Below, one piece after another: positions 1 to 8,640 of a stretch of 64,000 nt of DNA. This DNA comes from UBA4416 sp040386075 (GTDB lineage Bacteria; Bacteroidota; Bacteroidia; B-17B0; Aurantibacillaceae): the NCBI GenBank assembly GCA_040386075.1, contig JAZKGE010000041.1, forward strand, positions 1-64,000, given 5' to 3'. The notes beneath the pieces were generated by a model. The model was not told where the DNA came from. It saw nothing but the letters and a program-made list of their open reading frames with translations, and did not search any database. Numbering within the stretch: the stretch's first letter is position 1; each line of letters begins with the position of its first letter. A program made the position numbers and the translations under genes.

Positions 1-1
1 T

Positions 2-190
2 GAAAGCACAAGGGATGCGGCTACTAACTTTTTCTTTACTTATTTAAATAAAGGAACTTATGTATTTGAATATCCATTGGTGGTAAATCATTCAGGAGAT
101 TTTAGCAATGGCATTACAACTATTCAATGCATGTATTCACCTGAGTTTACGAGTCATAGCGAAGGAATAAGGGTAAAAGTGGTAAAATAA
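2..190 (+). CDS. Alpha-2-macroglobulin family protein, C-terminal fragment
   Basis: Only the last 62 codons are in the window; the start lies upstream. The frame ends at a TAA and encodes a stretch with FFFTYLNKGTYVFEY, then GDFSNGITTIQCMYSPEF and a GIRVKV end. This resembles the final receptor-binding-like (MG10) domain of bacterial alpha-2-macroglobulins, large envelope lipoproteins thought to trap foreign proteases, where the phrase about being 'forced to have a fluffy beta-sandwich tail' of aromatic and Gly-Thr-Tyr residues is typical. A perfect hairpin directly follows the stop. The family call rests on this short tail only; the thioester region is outside the window. Confidence 0.7.
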   Translation, partial: ESTRDAATNFFFTYLNKGTYVFEYPLVVNHSGDFSNGITTIQCMYSPEFTSHSEGIRVKVVK

Positions 191-197
191 TTGGTAT

Positions 198-233
198 AAA
201 TCCGGCTTTTTAGAACCCTAAAAAGCCGGATTT
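198..233 (+). terminator. Intrinsic terminator of the alpha-2-macroglobulin gene
   Basis: A perfect 16-bp stem (198-213 pairs with 218-233) closes on the 4-base loop AACC. The stem has a CCGGCT/AGCCGG core and ends in TTTT. It starts 7 bases after the TAA of the upstream gene, so it most likely ends that transcript and insulates the operon that begins at 276. Confidence 0.85.
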
Positions 234-247
234 TAATAGCTTTACTG

Positions 248-255
248 TATATTTG
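248..255 (+). promoter_or_regulatory. Bacteroidota -7 box upstream of the polysaccharide O-acetylation operon
   Basis: TATATTTG matches the phylum's TAnnTTTG -7 element and lies 20 bases before the ATG at 276, just after the terminator at 198-233. No clear TTTG -33 element was found at the usual distance, so the call is tentative. Confidence 0.45.
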
Positions 256-275
256 TTACTTAAGCTATTGTTTGT

Positions 276-2321
276 ATGTCTTACCTTTTCCGTTGCCTTA
301 AATACTTTACTATTATACTCGTTTTACTTTTATCCGGCTGTAATGACCAAGGCTTAAAAGTAGAAGATTTTGACCCTCTTTCTAATTACCAGGAAAACAC
401 AAAAGATACTTTGTATCATTTGAATACTGATCTTTCGAATGCTGTTTTGGATGGCATAGAAATTCCAACAAAAAACCAAACCAAGAACGGCTATTTTACT
501 TTTAAGTTTAAGGTAGGAAATACGTCTTCAGAAATCAAGAAATATTATTACAAGATCTTTTACCAAAACCAGGATTATAAATTTGCCGATACATTGGATC
601 TTTCTGATGAGAACTTCTATGGCAGCTGGACAGAAGGATTATACACCTTTAAACCAACGCGTTTTTTATTTCCTGGGGAAGAGATCATTGTAACTGACAG
701 TTTTAAAATTGTTGGTAATCCCCGAAATGAACCAAAATATTTTGGGGCTGACCCAAACAAATACCTGAATGTAGATTCCGTTATCCAGGAAAAAATAAAT
801 TACATTCATACCATTCCGGATTGGCTTGTAAAAATTAAAGACAAAGCCACTAAAGAAGGTACCAGCATTGACGAGCAAATCTATCTGAATGCTGTTTGGG
901 CTGTTAATTATGAAAAAAACAACGCTAAAACCGTTAACAACCGCTGGAAACGAAATCCGCGCATGGGTAGTTATGAATTTATGCTGGTAGTCACTTCGCC
1001 TGAAGATATCAGTAAGATCCCAATGGGAATCAGAGATCTTCAGCTTACCAATAAAGACGGAAGATTTGAAAACCCATTTTGTTACTTCCTTACAAAAGAA
1101 GGGAAAGATCTGAAAAATACGACTGTGCTTTTATCCGGTAAAAAATTACAGGTGTCTACAAAAATGGATCTGGGTGCTGGTATTTATGTAGATAAACTAA
1201 GTATCAATAAGTCAAATTTTACTTCTGAAAGTTATGGTTCAAATTGCAACAACAAATCAGAATTATATCGTAAAGCCAATTTCTTTCAGTATTTTCATAA
1301 TATTGATAAAGATTACACCGTTTATAATATTCCTGAGATAGTGGATGTAACCGGCGATAATTTCACAAGAGCGCAATACAATGAACTAGCAAGCAAATAC
1401 GAAAAGAATAACTCACGCGTAAAGATGTTTGTTAATACTACCGATTGTCCGTGTAAAACTGTATCCTCAGATTCCAAAAAAAATTCATTGGCTTTAACTA
1501 CTCCAGCGGCACAACCAGGCAACCTGAAAAAGGAACAGGTTGGTGTTTCTTCACGGATAGGATTTACCTACGGAAAATTTACAGCCAAGATCAAATTCCC
1601 TAAAATGCTGAGTAAAGACAATGTATGGAATGGCTTAACAAATGCTTTTTGGTTACTGTTCCAAAGTGAGAACGACTGGAACAAACGAAGAGACTGTAAT
1701 GCCGAAATTGCTTACATTCCAAAATCAGAACCAAACGGTGATGAATCGTTAAAGCATAGCGTTAAATCAACTCACTATTCTGAAATTGATTTTGAGATCA
1801 TAAAAGAATCGCAATACTGGCCCAGGACCTCTTATAATAAAGAACATTCAAATGCTACTTATAAAACTGATAATGCTGCGAATAGTGATGAAATTATGGT
1901 GACTTGTACCAATTGGGATATGGCTTGTCATGAACCAAAAAAATTCAGTATAGGCGCAAATGATTTCAAATACGACGGTCAAAATTATTTATTACACCGC
2001 TGGAATCATTATTACAAAGCTATATCAACCAAGGTCCCTAAAAAGCACAGCGAAATATTTGATGCACCTTATTACTATTTTGAAATAGAATGGTTACCAA
2101 CAAAGATCGTCTGGAAGATAGGACCCGAAAAAGATAAGTTAAAAACCATCTGTGTGATGGATAAGGATGCGACCGCTATTCCAAATAATCAAATGGTGAT
2201 CTTATTCACACAGGAATGGCATAATGAGGAATGGTGGCCAACAGCACCTTTCAAACAAAATTTTGTGCCTTTTCCTAAAAAGGATATGATCGGAGAAATT
2301 TTAGAAATGACAATTGAATAA
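276..2321 (+). CDS. GH16-like lipoprotein (laminarinase/concanavalin-type fold)
   Basis: A 681-residue lipoprotein: a signal peptide ends in the lipobox LLLSGC (Cys22), so the protein is probably anchored in the outer membrane. Residues ~385-681 look like a glycoside hydrolase family 16 domain: YGKFTAKIKFP, then a tryptophan-rich NAFWLLFQ stretch, then EIDFE (503-507), which fits the GH16 catalytic ExDxE motif (nucleophile, helper Asp, acid/base). Residues ~176-212 form a small module with PDW and IKDKA that recurs twice in the third gene of the operon. The next gene starts 5 bases after the stop. The likely role is cutting or remodelling the polysaccharide acetylated by the two downstream products; the substrate cannot be read from the sequence. 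Confidence is good for GH16-like fold, low for exact activity. Confidence 0.72.
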   Translation: MSYLFRCLKYFTIILVLLLSGCNDQGLKVEDFDPLSNYQENTKDTLYHLNTDLSNAVLDGIEIPTKNQTKNGYFTFKFKVGNTSSEIKKYYYKIFYQNQDYKFADTLDLSDENFYGSWTEGLYTFKPTRFLFPGEEIIVTDSFKIVGNPRNEPKYFGADPNKYLNVDSVIQEKINYIHTIPDWLVKIKDKATKEGTSIDEQIYLNAVWAVNYEKNNAKTVNNRWKRNPRMGSYEFMLVVTSPEDISKIPMGIRDLQLTNKDGRFENPFCYFLTKEGKDLKNTTVLLSGKKLQVSTKMDLGAGIYVDKLSINKSNFTSESYGSNCNNKSELYRKANFFQYFHNIDKDYTVYNIPEIVDVTGDNFTRAQYNELASKYEKNNSRVKMFVNTTDCPCKTVSSDSKKNSLALTTPAAQPGNLKKEQVGVSSRIGFTYGKFTAKIKFPKMLSKDNVWNGLTNAFWLLFQSENDWNKRRDCNAEIAYIPKSEPNGDESLKHSVKSTHYSEIDFEIIKESQYWPRTSYNKEHSNATYKTDNAANSDEIMVTCTNWDMACHEPKKFSIGANDFKYDGQNYLLHRWNHYYKAISTKVPKKHSEIFDAPYYYFEIEWLPTKIVWKIGPEKDKLKTICVMDKDATAIPNNQMVILFTQEWHNEEWWPTAPFKQNFVPFPKKDMIGEILEMTIE

Positions 2322-2326
2322 AAATT

Positions 2327-3754
2327 ATGGTATTTAGCAGTGTTACGTTTTTAGTTTATTTTTTACCCATTTTTTTGGTGATCTATTTTTTGTCGCCACA
2401 AAAATTAAAGAATGCTGTTCTGCTTATTGCGAGTATCCTCTTCTATAGCTGGGGAGCACCAAGATTCATCTTTGTGATACTAGGTACCACAACACTGGAT
2501 TTTTATTTGGTAAAGCTGCTTTATAATGCCAGCTCAGAAAAAAAACGGAAGCTGTTTTTAATACTATCTCTTTGTTTGAACCTGGGCTTATTATTCTACT
2601 TTAAATATTGTAATTTCTTTATTGATAATTTCAATGCTGTTCTATCAACAATGGGTGCAGGTGAAATTACCTGGATAAAGATCATTTTACCAATTGGTAT
2701 CTCATTTTACACCTTTGAAAGTGTAACGTATGTAGTTGATGTTTACAGACGTATTCATAAACCTTTGGATAATTTCCTGCAGTACCAGATGTACATCATC
2801 ATGTTCCCCAAATTAATAGCAGGACCGATCATTCGTTATCACGAGATCCATGATCAGATTCCTGATAGAAGCGCGAATGACACTGTTGATAATAAACTAA
2901 CAGGCTTTTACAGGTTTTGCCTTGGTTTGGCTAAAAAAGTGTTGATCGCCAATACCATGGCATTTACTGCTGACGAAGTATTTAAAATGTCGCCCGATGG
3001 TCTTACTTCAGGTTTAGCCTGGCTGGGAATGCTGGCATACACCTTCCAGATCTATTTTGACTTTTCCGGATACTCAGATATGGCTATTGGATTAGGCAAA
3101 ATGATGGGCTTTAAATTTCCGGAGAATTTTGATAACCCTTATACCTCTAAAAGCATTACCGAATTCTGGAGACGTTGGCATATAACCCTCGGAAACTGGA
3201 TGAAAAACTATTTATACATTCCATTAGGAGGAAATAAAGTCAGCAGCAATGCAAGGTTGTACGTGAATTTATGCATCGTGTTCTTAATTTCCGGATTCTG
3301 GCATGGTGCCGCCTGGACCTTTATATTCTGGGGTGCTTATCATGGCTTATGGCTGGTGCTCGAAAGGGTGTTTTTATTAAAGGTGTACGATAAGATAGGT
3401 AAATTCCTGTCTACACTTATTTGTTTCGTACTGATTGCCATTGGCTGGGTATTTTTTAGAGCAGATAGCCTTTCCATTGCGTTTCATTTCATCGGAAAAT
3501 TATTCACGTTTGATTTTTCCCTGCCAAATCATTTTATGAATATTGAATTTAAATTGTATTTCATATTGGCTGTATTCTTCTCATTTTTTGCGAGTTTTTC
3601 TATTGGAAAGAAGATCCAACAAAAAGTATACTACTCTTATTATGGTTTGATAGGAAATCTTTTATTCTCCTTTATTGCATGTATTTTATTTACGTTATGT
3701 CTATCGTCTATAACGTCTTCTGACTTTAATCCATTTATTTATTTCAGGTTTTAA
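2327..3754 (+). CDS. MBOAT family O-acyltransferase (AlgI/DltB-like)
   Basis: A 475-residue polytopic inner-membrane protein of normal length for AlgI-type MBOAT enzymes, which move acyl groups across the membrane for transfer to exported polysaccharides. Typical blocks are visible: LIAGPIIRYHEI, FDFSGYSDMAIGLGKMMGF, FWRRWHITLGNW (~residues 281-292) and ISGFWHGAAWTFIFWG, whose His (~325) is the expected catalytic residue. It follows the GH16-like gene by 5 bases and precedes the AlgX-like gene by 2 bases, so the three are surely one operon. In alginate systems AlgI works with periplasmic AlgJ/AlgX; the neighbour at 3757 fits that partner role. Confidence 0.92.
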   Translation: MVFSSVTFLVYFLPIFLVIYFLSPQKLKNAVLLIASILFYSWGAPRFIFVILGTTTLDFYLVKLLYNASSEKKRKLFLILSLCLNLGLLFYFKYCNFFIDNFNAVLSTMGAGEITWIKIILPIGISFYTFESVTYVVDVYRRIHKPLDNFLQYQMYIIMFPKLIAGPIIRYHEIHDQIPDRSANDTVDNKLTGFYRFCLGLAKKVLIANTMAFTADEVFKMSPDGLTSGLAWLGMLAYTFQIYFDFSGYSDMAIGLGKMMGFKFPENFDNPYTSKSITEFWRRWHITLGNWMKNYLYIPLGGNKVSSNARLYVNLCIVFLISGFWHGAAWTFIFWGAYHGLWLVLERVFLLKVYDKIGKFLSTLICFVLIAIGWVFFRADSLSIAFHFIGKLFTFDFSLPNHFMNIEFKLYFILAVFFSFFASFSIGKKIQQKVYYSYYGLIGNLLFSFIACILFTLCLSSITSSDFNPFIYFRF

Positions 3755-3756
3755 AC

Positions 3757-5232
3757 ATGAAAAACACTAAACGATCTCCATACTTATTTATTCTTATTGG
3801 AATACTTGTGTTTTTGTATATTCCATTATTACAAAACCAATTTCATTTTAAAAAATATATTAAACCATTAAAAGGAGCTTATGTAGAAGCCCTCGATACA
3901 TCATTTTCTGCTGATGCCTGGTTTAGCGGAAGATACCGTGACATTAAAGATAAATACCTGACTCAAAATTTTGGGCTTCGTAATTATTATGTGATGCTTA
4001 ATAACGAAATAAATTACAGATATTTTAAAATAGCCAATATCGATAAAGTGATCGTAGGGAAGGGTGATTTTTTGTATGAAACAGATTATATAGAAGCTTA
4101 TTATGGTAATAACTTTGTAGGAATAAAAGAATTAGTATCAAGGTATAAAAAAATAAAAGAACTACAGGAAACCCTTGCAGCGAATGGGATAGACCTTGAA
4201 ATTGTTTTTTTGCCAAGTAAAGCCTCCTTTTACCCTGAATTTATTCCTGATAACCAGATCTCAGAAATGAAAGTAAGTAATTATGATTGCGCGACAGCTT
4301 TATGCAAAAAACTTAATATAAATCATATTGATTTCAGTGCATGGTTTAAACAAATGAAACCAATCATTCCTTACGACCTTTATCCAAAGACCGGGATTCA
4401 TTGGAGTAATTACGGCGCTTTAATTGCTACCGACTCTTTAAAAAAACATATTGAATATAACACAAAATCTAATTTAAGGGATTTTGAAATTACCAACGTT
4501 GCTTATTCAGATTCCCTGATAGGTCCGGATAACGATATGGGGGAAGTCATGAATTTACTTTACCCGGTAAAAACATTACCCATGCCATATGCCAGTTATT
4601 ATTGGAAAGAAGATAATGAAACTACTGTAAAACCAAAAGCACTTGTGATTGCAGATAGTTATTACTGGAATATATACACACAAGGGTTGGCAAATAATTT
4701 ATTTACTGATAACAAATATTGGTACTATAACCAAACGGTTTATCCCGAATCTGAACCAATAAGAGATGTTGCTAAATTGAACCTGCTGGAAGAAATAAAA
4801 AAGCACCAGGTTATTATATTAATGGCTACGGAGATCAATGTACATGATATAGGCTGGGGTTTTGTAGATAAAGCTTTAGATGTATTACAAACAAAGAATA
4901 CTAATTATAAGCGTCAAAAAATATATGTCGGCAATATAAGAGAACATATTTTGCAAACGCCTGAATGGATGGCAGATATTAAGAAGAAAGCGGCAGAGAA
5001 AAACATTACGATAGATGAAATGGTAACCCTGGATGCCATTTATGTTTATGAAACCGATTACAATAGGCCTGAGATCGTTGAACAAATAGAAGAAACCAAA
5101 CAACGTATTAAAAATACCCCCGAATGGATAGCTCAAATAAAAGTAAAAGCCAAAGAAAAAGGCATTTCTGAAGAAGAAATGCTTGAGATAGACTCTAAGT
5201 ATCTTTACGATACTGAACTTAAGAAAAAATAA
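3757..5232 (+). CDS. AlgX/AlgJ-like SGNH-type acetyltransferase with two C-terminal PEW modules
   Basis: A 491-residue protein with one N-terminal membrane anchor (residues ~10-27) and an SGNH-like domain facing the periplasm. KTGIHWSNYGA (His215) corresponds to the catalytic DxHW region of AlgJ/AlgX, and VIADSYYWN (Asp300-Ser301) to the GDS nucleophile block. It is translationally close to the MBOAT gene, so it is probably the enzyme that places the acetyl group on the glycan. After ~residue 390 it has a tail not expected for AlgJ: two copies (397-431 and 450-484) of a ~35-residue module with TPEW, IKxKA and an acidic helix, also present once in the GH16-like lipoprotein. The gene ends one base from the convergent gene at 5234 with no terminator hairpin seen. 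Confidence 0.8.
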   Translation: MKNTKRSPYLFILIGILVFLYIPLLQNQFHFKKYIKPLKGAYVEALDTSFSADAWFSGRYRDIKDKYLTQNFGLRNYYVMLNNEINYRYFKIANIDKVIVGKGDFLYETDYIEAYYGNNFVGIKELVSRYKKIKELQETLAANGIDLEIVFLPSKASFYPEFIPDNQISEMKVSNYDCATALCKKLNINHIDFSAWFKQMKPIIPYDLYPKTGIHWSNYGALIATDSLKKHIEYNTKSNLRDFEITNVAYSDSLIGPDNDMGEVMNLLYPVKTLPMPYASYYWKEDNETTVKPKALVIADSYYWNIYTQGLANNLFTDNKYWYYNQTVYPESEPIRDVAKLNLLEEIKKHQVIILMATEINVHDIGWGFVDKALDVLQTKNTNYKRQKIYVGNIREHILQTPEWMADIKKKAAEKNITIDEMVTLDAIYVYETDYNRPEIVEQIEETKQRIKNTPEWIAQIKVKAKEKGISEEEMLEIDSKYLYDTELKKK

Positions 5233-5233
5233 T

Positions 5234-6124
5234 TTATAAATTCTTATCGAGTTCCTTTAGTTCCTGAACTTTTTCAGCATATCCCATCTTATCGAACGAA
5301 TAGATCAGGTTGTTCAAAATACGCTTGATGATATCCAGGTTAGAACAAGGCAGGTAATATTTAATGTCGGGCTCAACATTCAATTGCTTGATAAAAGCAT
5401 CCACATCGCCCTGGTTAAAGATCAATCCTTTACTGAAAGGGTTGATGTAAAACAGGATATTATCGGATAACGTTTTATGTGAAGGATCAAAAAGGTTTGC
5501 AAAATCGTTTACATAAGCCAGTACAAAATGTTGTGGCAGATTAACACCGTAAACCGGAATACCTAATTCTTTACATACTAAAGCATAAATTACGCTTAGC
5601 ATCACAGGATTTCCTTTCTTGGTTTCGAGAACAACATTGATGAAAGAGTTTTGAGGTGCATGGTAATTAGTGATATTACCGCCAAACTGGTGCACTTCGA
5701 ACATGATATGATTAATGATCTTAACCTTTTCAATAGCGGTTAAGTCATCGTGCAATTCCAACCAAACATCCTGTTTGATCTGGTGTAACTGCTTTCTTAA
5801 TTTATTTTCATCCAGATCAGGATATTGATAGCGTGCGATGATACTGCAACCTTTAAACAGGTCGTCCTGTTCATTCTCTGCCCAGTATTTTAATGCGTTT
5901 TGTAAGGCCTTGAACTGAATGGTATGAATAATGCCTTCGATACGCTTTTGCATTAACGCATCAAAGCTGTTTTCCCAGGCAGTTTCCAAATGCGGAATAG
6001 CCGGAGGACCTAATATAATGAACCTGTTCTTTACTTCTGAATAAATTCCGTCATCCGGATCATCCAATAAAGTAATTAAAGCAATCACTTCTTTTAGGTT
6101 CATTTCGTTTTTCTTAGGTCTCAT
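5234..6124 (-). CDS. SirB1-like transglutaminase-fold protein
   Basis: A 296-residue cytoplasmic protein of the SirB1/UPF0162 family, which has a transglutaminase-like core of uncertain biochemical function. The family core is clear: KKGNPVMLSVIYALVCKELG, then GVNLPQHFVLAY and LFDPSH. An N-terminal helical region (residues ~1-120) resembles the HEAT-like lead of the family. I chose the ATG at 6124 (MRPKKNEM); a TTG three codons upstream would lie inside the terminator hairpin of the preceding gene. It sits downstream of the nucleoside phosphorylase gene but is separated from it by that hairpin. Confidence 0.8.
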   Translation of the reverse strand: MRPKKNEMNLKEVIALITLLDDPDDGIYSEVKNRFIILGPPAIPHLETAWENSFDALMQKRIEGIIHTIQFKALQNALKYWAENEQDDLFKGCSIIARYQYPDLDENKLRKQLHQIKQDVWLELHDDLTAIEKVKIINHIMFEVHQFGGNITNYHAPQNSFINVVLETKKGNPVMLSVIYALVCKELGIPVYGVNLPQHFVLAYVNDFANLFDPSHKTLSDNILFYINPFSKGLIFNQGDVDAFIKQLNVEPDIKYYLPCSNLDIIKRILNNLIYSFDKMGYAEKVQELKELDKNL

Positions 6125-6131
6125 ACAAAAC

Positions 6132-6160
6132 AAAAATAGCCCCGAATTGGGGCTATTTTT
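6132..6160 (-). terminator. Intrinsic terminator after the nucleoside phosphorylase gene
   Basis: A perfect 12-bp stem (AAAAATAGCCCC at 6132-6143, partner 6149-6160) with a 5-base loop. On the minus strand it ends in a T-tract and lies 27 bases after the phosphorylase stop. It abuts the start of the SirB1-like gene. Confidence 0.88.
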
Positions 6161-6186
6161 AACCTTAAATTAGTTTTTCTTAACAA

Positions 6187-7059
6187 TTAGGCTGTTAATC
6201 GTTGTAAACTTTCTTCTATTAATATCTCAACGCTTTTGGCGTAATCGCTTGTAAACTCTTTACGGACGCGGTTTGCTATAATAACACAGGCTGTTAAACA
6301 CTGATGGTTTAATAACTTTCCTAATCCGTATAATGCCGATGTTTCCATTTCAAAATTGGTGATCCGATGGTCTCCTATCCTAAAATCGGTTAACAATTCG
6401 TTCAAATTGGGCATAGCAGCCTTTAAACGGATCTGGCGACCTTGTGGGCCATAAAAACCGGGAGCAGTGGCCGTGATCCCAACATGCGTCCCGCTTTGGA
6501 ACTTAGCAATTAATTGTTCTGAAGCTTTGGCACAATATGGATAAGGTAAATTAGGCATCCAGCCTGTATGCTGTATAAAGGCTTCGCTGATCGAATTATC
6601 GCAAACCTTACTCCAACCATTATAAAAATTCAATAAGCCATCCAAACCTAATCCGTGCGAACTTACCACAATTCCGTTAACCGGAATATCGGCCTGCAGG
6701 GCTCCACTGGTTCCTAAACGAATGATATTTAACGAACGGTGAACAGGGTTTAGTTCTCTGGTCTCCAGGTTAATGTTAACAGCGGCATCCAGTTCATTCA
6801 AAACAATATCAATATTATCGGTTCCAATACCGGTTGACAGAACTGTTATGCGCTTACCGTTAAAAATGCCGGTGTGGGTAACAAACTCACGGTGTTCGGT
6901 TTTAAATTCAATTTTACTGAAAAATTTTGAGATCTGTGCTACGCGGTGTTGATCGCCAACAACGATCACATCATCTGCAATATCTTCGGCTTTTAAATTG
7001 ATATGGTATACGCGATTTTCTTTAGTAAGAATTAATTCGGTTTCAGGAAATTGAGCCAT
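6187..7059 (-). CDS. Nucleoside phosphorylase (uridine phosphorylase-like)
   Basis: A 290-residue member of the PNP/UDP phosphorylase family, which splits nucleosides with phosphate to give ribose-1-phosphate and free base for salvage. Visible family blocks are VIVVGDQHRVAQIS near the N-terminus, TVLSTGIGTDNIDIVLNEL (phosphate-binding region), IIRLGTSGALQ, and NFEMETSALYGLG, the substrate-binding EMExs region. The protein is slightly longer than E. coli Udp; base specificity cannot be assigned. It lies 29 bases downstream of dgkA on the same strand and ends at a strong hairpin at 6132-6160. Confidence 0.88.
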   Translation of the reverse strand: MAQFPETELILTKENRVYHINLKAEDIADDVIVVGDQHRVAQISKFFSKIEFKTEHREFVTHTGIFNGKRITVLSTGIGTDNIDIVLNELDAAVNINLETRELNPVHRSLNIIRLGTSGALQADIPVNGIVVSSHGLGLDGLLNFYNGWSKVCDNSISEAFIQHTGWMPNLPYPYCAKASEQLIAKFQSGTHVGITATAPGFYGPQGRQIRLKAAMPNLNELLTDFRIGDHRITNFEMETSALYGLGKLLNHQCLTACVIIANRVRKEFTSDYAKSVEILIEESLQRLTA

Positions 7060-7088
7060 TTTATAGTGATTGGTTTAAATTACTAATT

Positions 7089-7451
7089 CTAAGTAAATGA
7101 GAATAAATCTACTATATATTTCCCAAAAATCAATACACCACATACCACAGCAACGATAGAAGCAACCAGCACCGCCCCCGCTGCCAGATCTTTAATCGCA
7201 CCAGCCTTGGGATTAAAATTTGGTTCAACCAGATCCACAAAATGTTCAATGGCCGTATTTATAACCTCAAGGCTCATCACTAATCCAAATAAAATAAAAC
7301 AGATCAACCATTCGGTTTGAGTGATCCCAAAAAACAGACCTGCACATACAACACCAAAAGCCATGAGCGCATGTACTTTCATGTGGTTATCTTTAAAGGC
7401 TAAACGTAAGCCGTTAAATGCATAAGTAAATGATCTATAAAATGAAGACAT
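7089..7451 (-). CDS. dgkA: Diacylglycerol/undecaprenol kinase family protein
   Basis: A 120-residue three-helix inner-membrane kinase of the DgkA type. The hallmark EVINTAIEHFVDLV with the catalytic Glu and the following NPKAGAIKDLAAGAVL block are both present, and an amphipathic N-terminal helix (SFTYAFNGLRLAFKDN) matches the family. In Gram-negative bacteria DgkA recycles diacylglycerol; related Gram-positive enzymes phosphorylate undecaprenol, and the substrate here is not determined. It lies 28 bases after the metalloprotease gene and 29 before the nucleoside phosphorylase gene, so these may share a transcript. Confidence 0.92.
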   Translation of the reverse strand: MSSFYRSFTYAFNGLRLAFKDNHMKVHALMAFGVVCAGLFFGITQTEWLICFILFGLVMSLEVINTAIEHFVDLVEPNFNPKAGAIKDLAAGAVLVASIVAVVCGVLIFGKYIVDLFSFT

Positions 7452-7479
7452 GATAGTTAATGTGAATTACGTTTTGATG

Positions 7480-8592
7480 CTATTCTGATTTTATCCATTT
7501 TCCTTTGTAGGACAATTGTTGTGTCTTAATGACATAAAAGTAAATACCGGCATTCAGATCCTTTATATCAATTTTAAAATTGTTCGTTGAAAAAGAATTT
7601 ACATATACGCATGCACCCAGTGTATTAAAAAGCATGACTTCGCTTGCTTGTTCTTTTTCTGTCAATTCAATACTCAACTGATCGGTGCCGGGATTAGGAT
7701 ATAATTTATAACTCTGTTTATAATGAGTATTCAGTCCTGTAACAAAAGGACAGAATAAATTACTTCTTTCGATCTGCATTGTGCTATTGATCACATTGTA
7801 TTGATCAGGTGAGAATTTATTACGGCAATATTTTCTTGAGTAACTCATGATATTGGAAACATCAGGCACATAAGGCGTAAAATTACCATCCAAAGTTGTT
7901 CCGGTATATACACAGGATGAATTAACGTTACTTGAACTTAAAATAGGATCAGCAGGCGTATCACAAATAAGATCGCCATCAACCATGCAATTACTTCCAT
8001 CAACTAACTCACCCTGCGAAATATCACCATGCGTATGAAAAAGGCCAAAATAATGCCCGATCTCATGTGCCAGTGTGCTTCCGTTTGTGGCACACGCAAA
8101 GGCCATAACTGCATAATCAACACTCGGTGGAAACTGCGAGTAACCACAAACGGCTGTTCCATTAATGCTTACCGTATTTGCAAAATAAAGATTGATCACA
8201 TCAGGCGTGTAATTTTGCGTCAATACGATCAATTCTTCTGTAATGTACTCGTAATTATATAATGAGTCATCGTAAATGATCTCAGGAGCAGAACATTCAA
8301 AAAAGAACATATTGGCATTGGCATAAAAAGCATTCACCGAATCCATTTCGTTCCTGATCTGCTGAATTGTTAACGCAGATGTTCCATTAGCCTTAACGAT
8401 CAAATGTATCTGATAAGGGATCTGGGTTAACTGCGTAGTTTTATGAATCTGTATATTCTGATTCCTGACTTTTTGCTGTAGCGTATTTGCCCAGCTACTT
8501 TTAGCTATTGTACCACATTCAGCAGGTACTACCTGAGCCGTTAAAGGCAGAAATAGTATTCCGAAAATAAAAGCTAGAAAATAGTTTACCAT
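7480..8592 (-). CDS. Secreted M43 (pappalysin-type) zinc metalloprotease with T9SS sorting domain
   Basis: A 370-residue preproprotein with an N-terminal signal peptide (ends near LTAQVVPA). The catalytic zinc motif HEIGHYFGLFH is complete (three His ligands and the general-base Glu), and NIMSYS supplies the Met-turn of the metzincins. Cysteines around the active site (NCMVDGDLICDTPAD) fit the M43B calcium-binding disulfide region. The last ~80 residues (YKLYPNPGTDQLSIEL ... GIYFYVI) are a type A sorting domain, so the protease should cross the outer membrane by type IX secretion and lose this tail. A -7 box lies 18 bases upstream of the ATG. Confidence 0.9.
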   Translation of the reverse strand: MVNYFLAFIFGILFLPLTAQVVPAECGTIAKSSWANTLQQKVRNQNIQIHKTTQLTQIPYQIHLIVKANGTSALTIQQIRNEMDSVNAFYANANMFFFECSAPEIIYDDSLYNYEYITEELIVLTQNYTPDVINLYFANTVSINGTAVCGYSQFPPSVDYAVMAFACATNGSTLAHEIGHYFGLFHTHGDISQGELVDGSNCMVDGDLICDTPADPILSSSNVNSSCVYTGTTLDGNFTPYVPDVSNIMSYSRKYCRNKFSPDQYNVINSTMQIERSNLFCPFVTGLNTHYKQSYKLYPNPGTDQLSIELTEKEQASEVMLFNTLGACVYVNSFSTNNFKIDIKDLNAGIYFYVIKTQQLSYKGKWIKSE

Positions 8593-8609
8593 GACATGAG
8601 TTTTATACT

Positions 8610-8617
8610 CAAATTTA
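8610..8617 (-). promoter_or_regulatory. -7 box upstream of the M43 protease gene
   Basis: Read on the minus strand the bases are TAAATTTG, a full match to TAnnTTTG, 18 bases before the ATG at 8592. No good -33 TTTG is visible at 17-23 bases. Confidence 0.5.
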
Positions 8618-8640
8618 CAAAAAATAACCTATGCCCGGTT

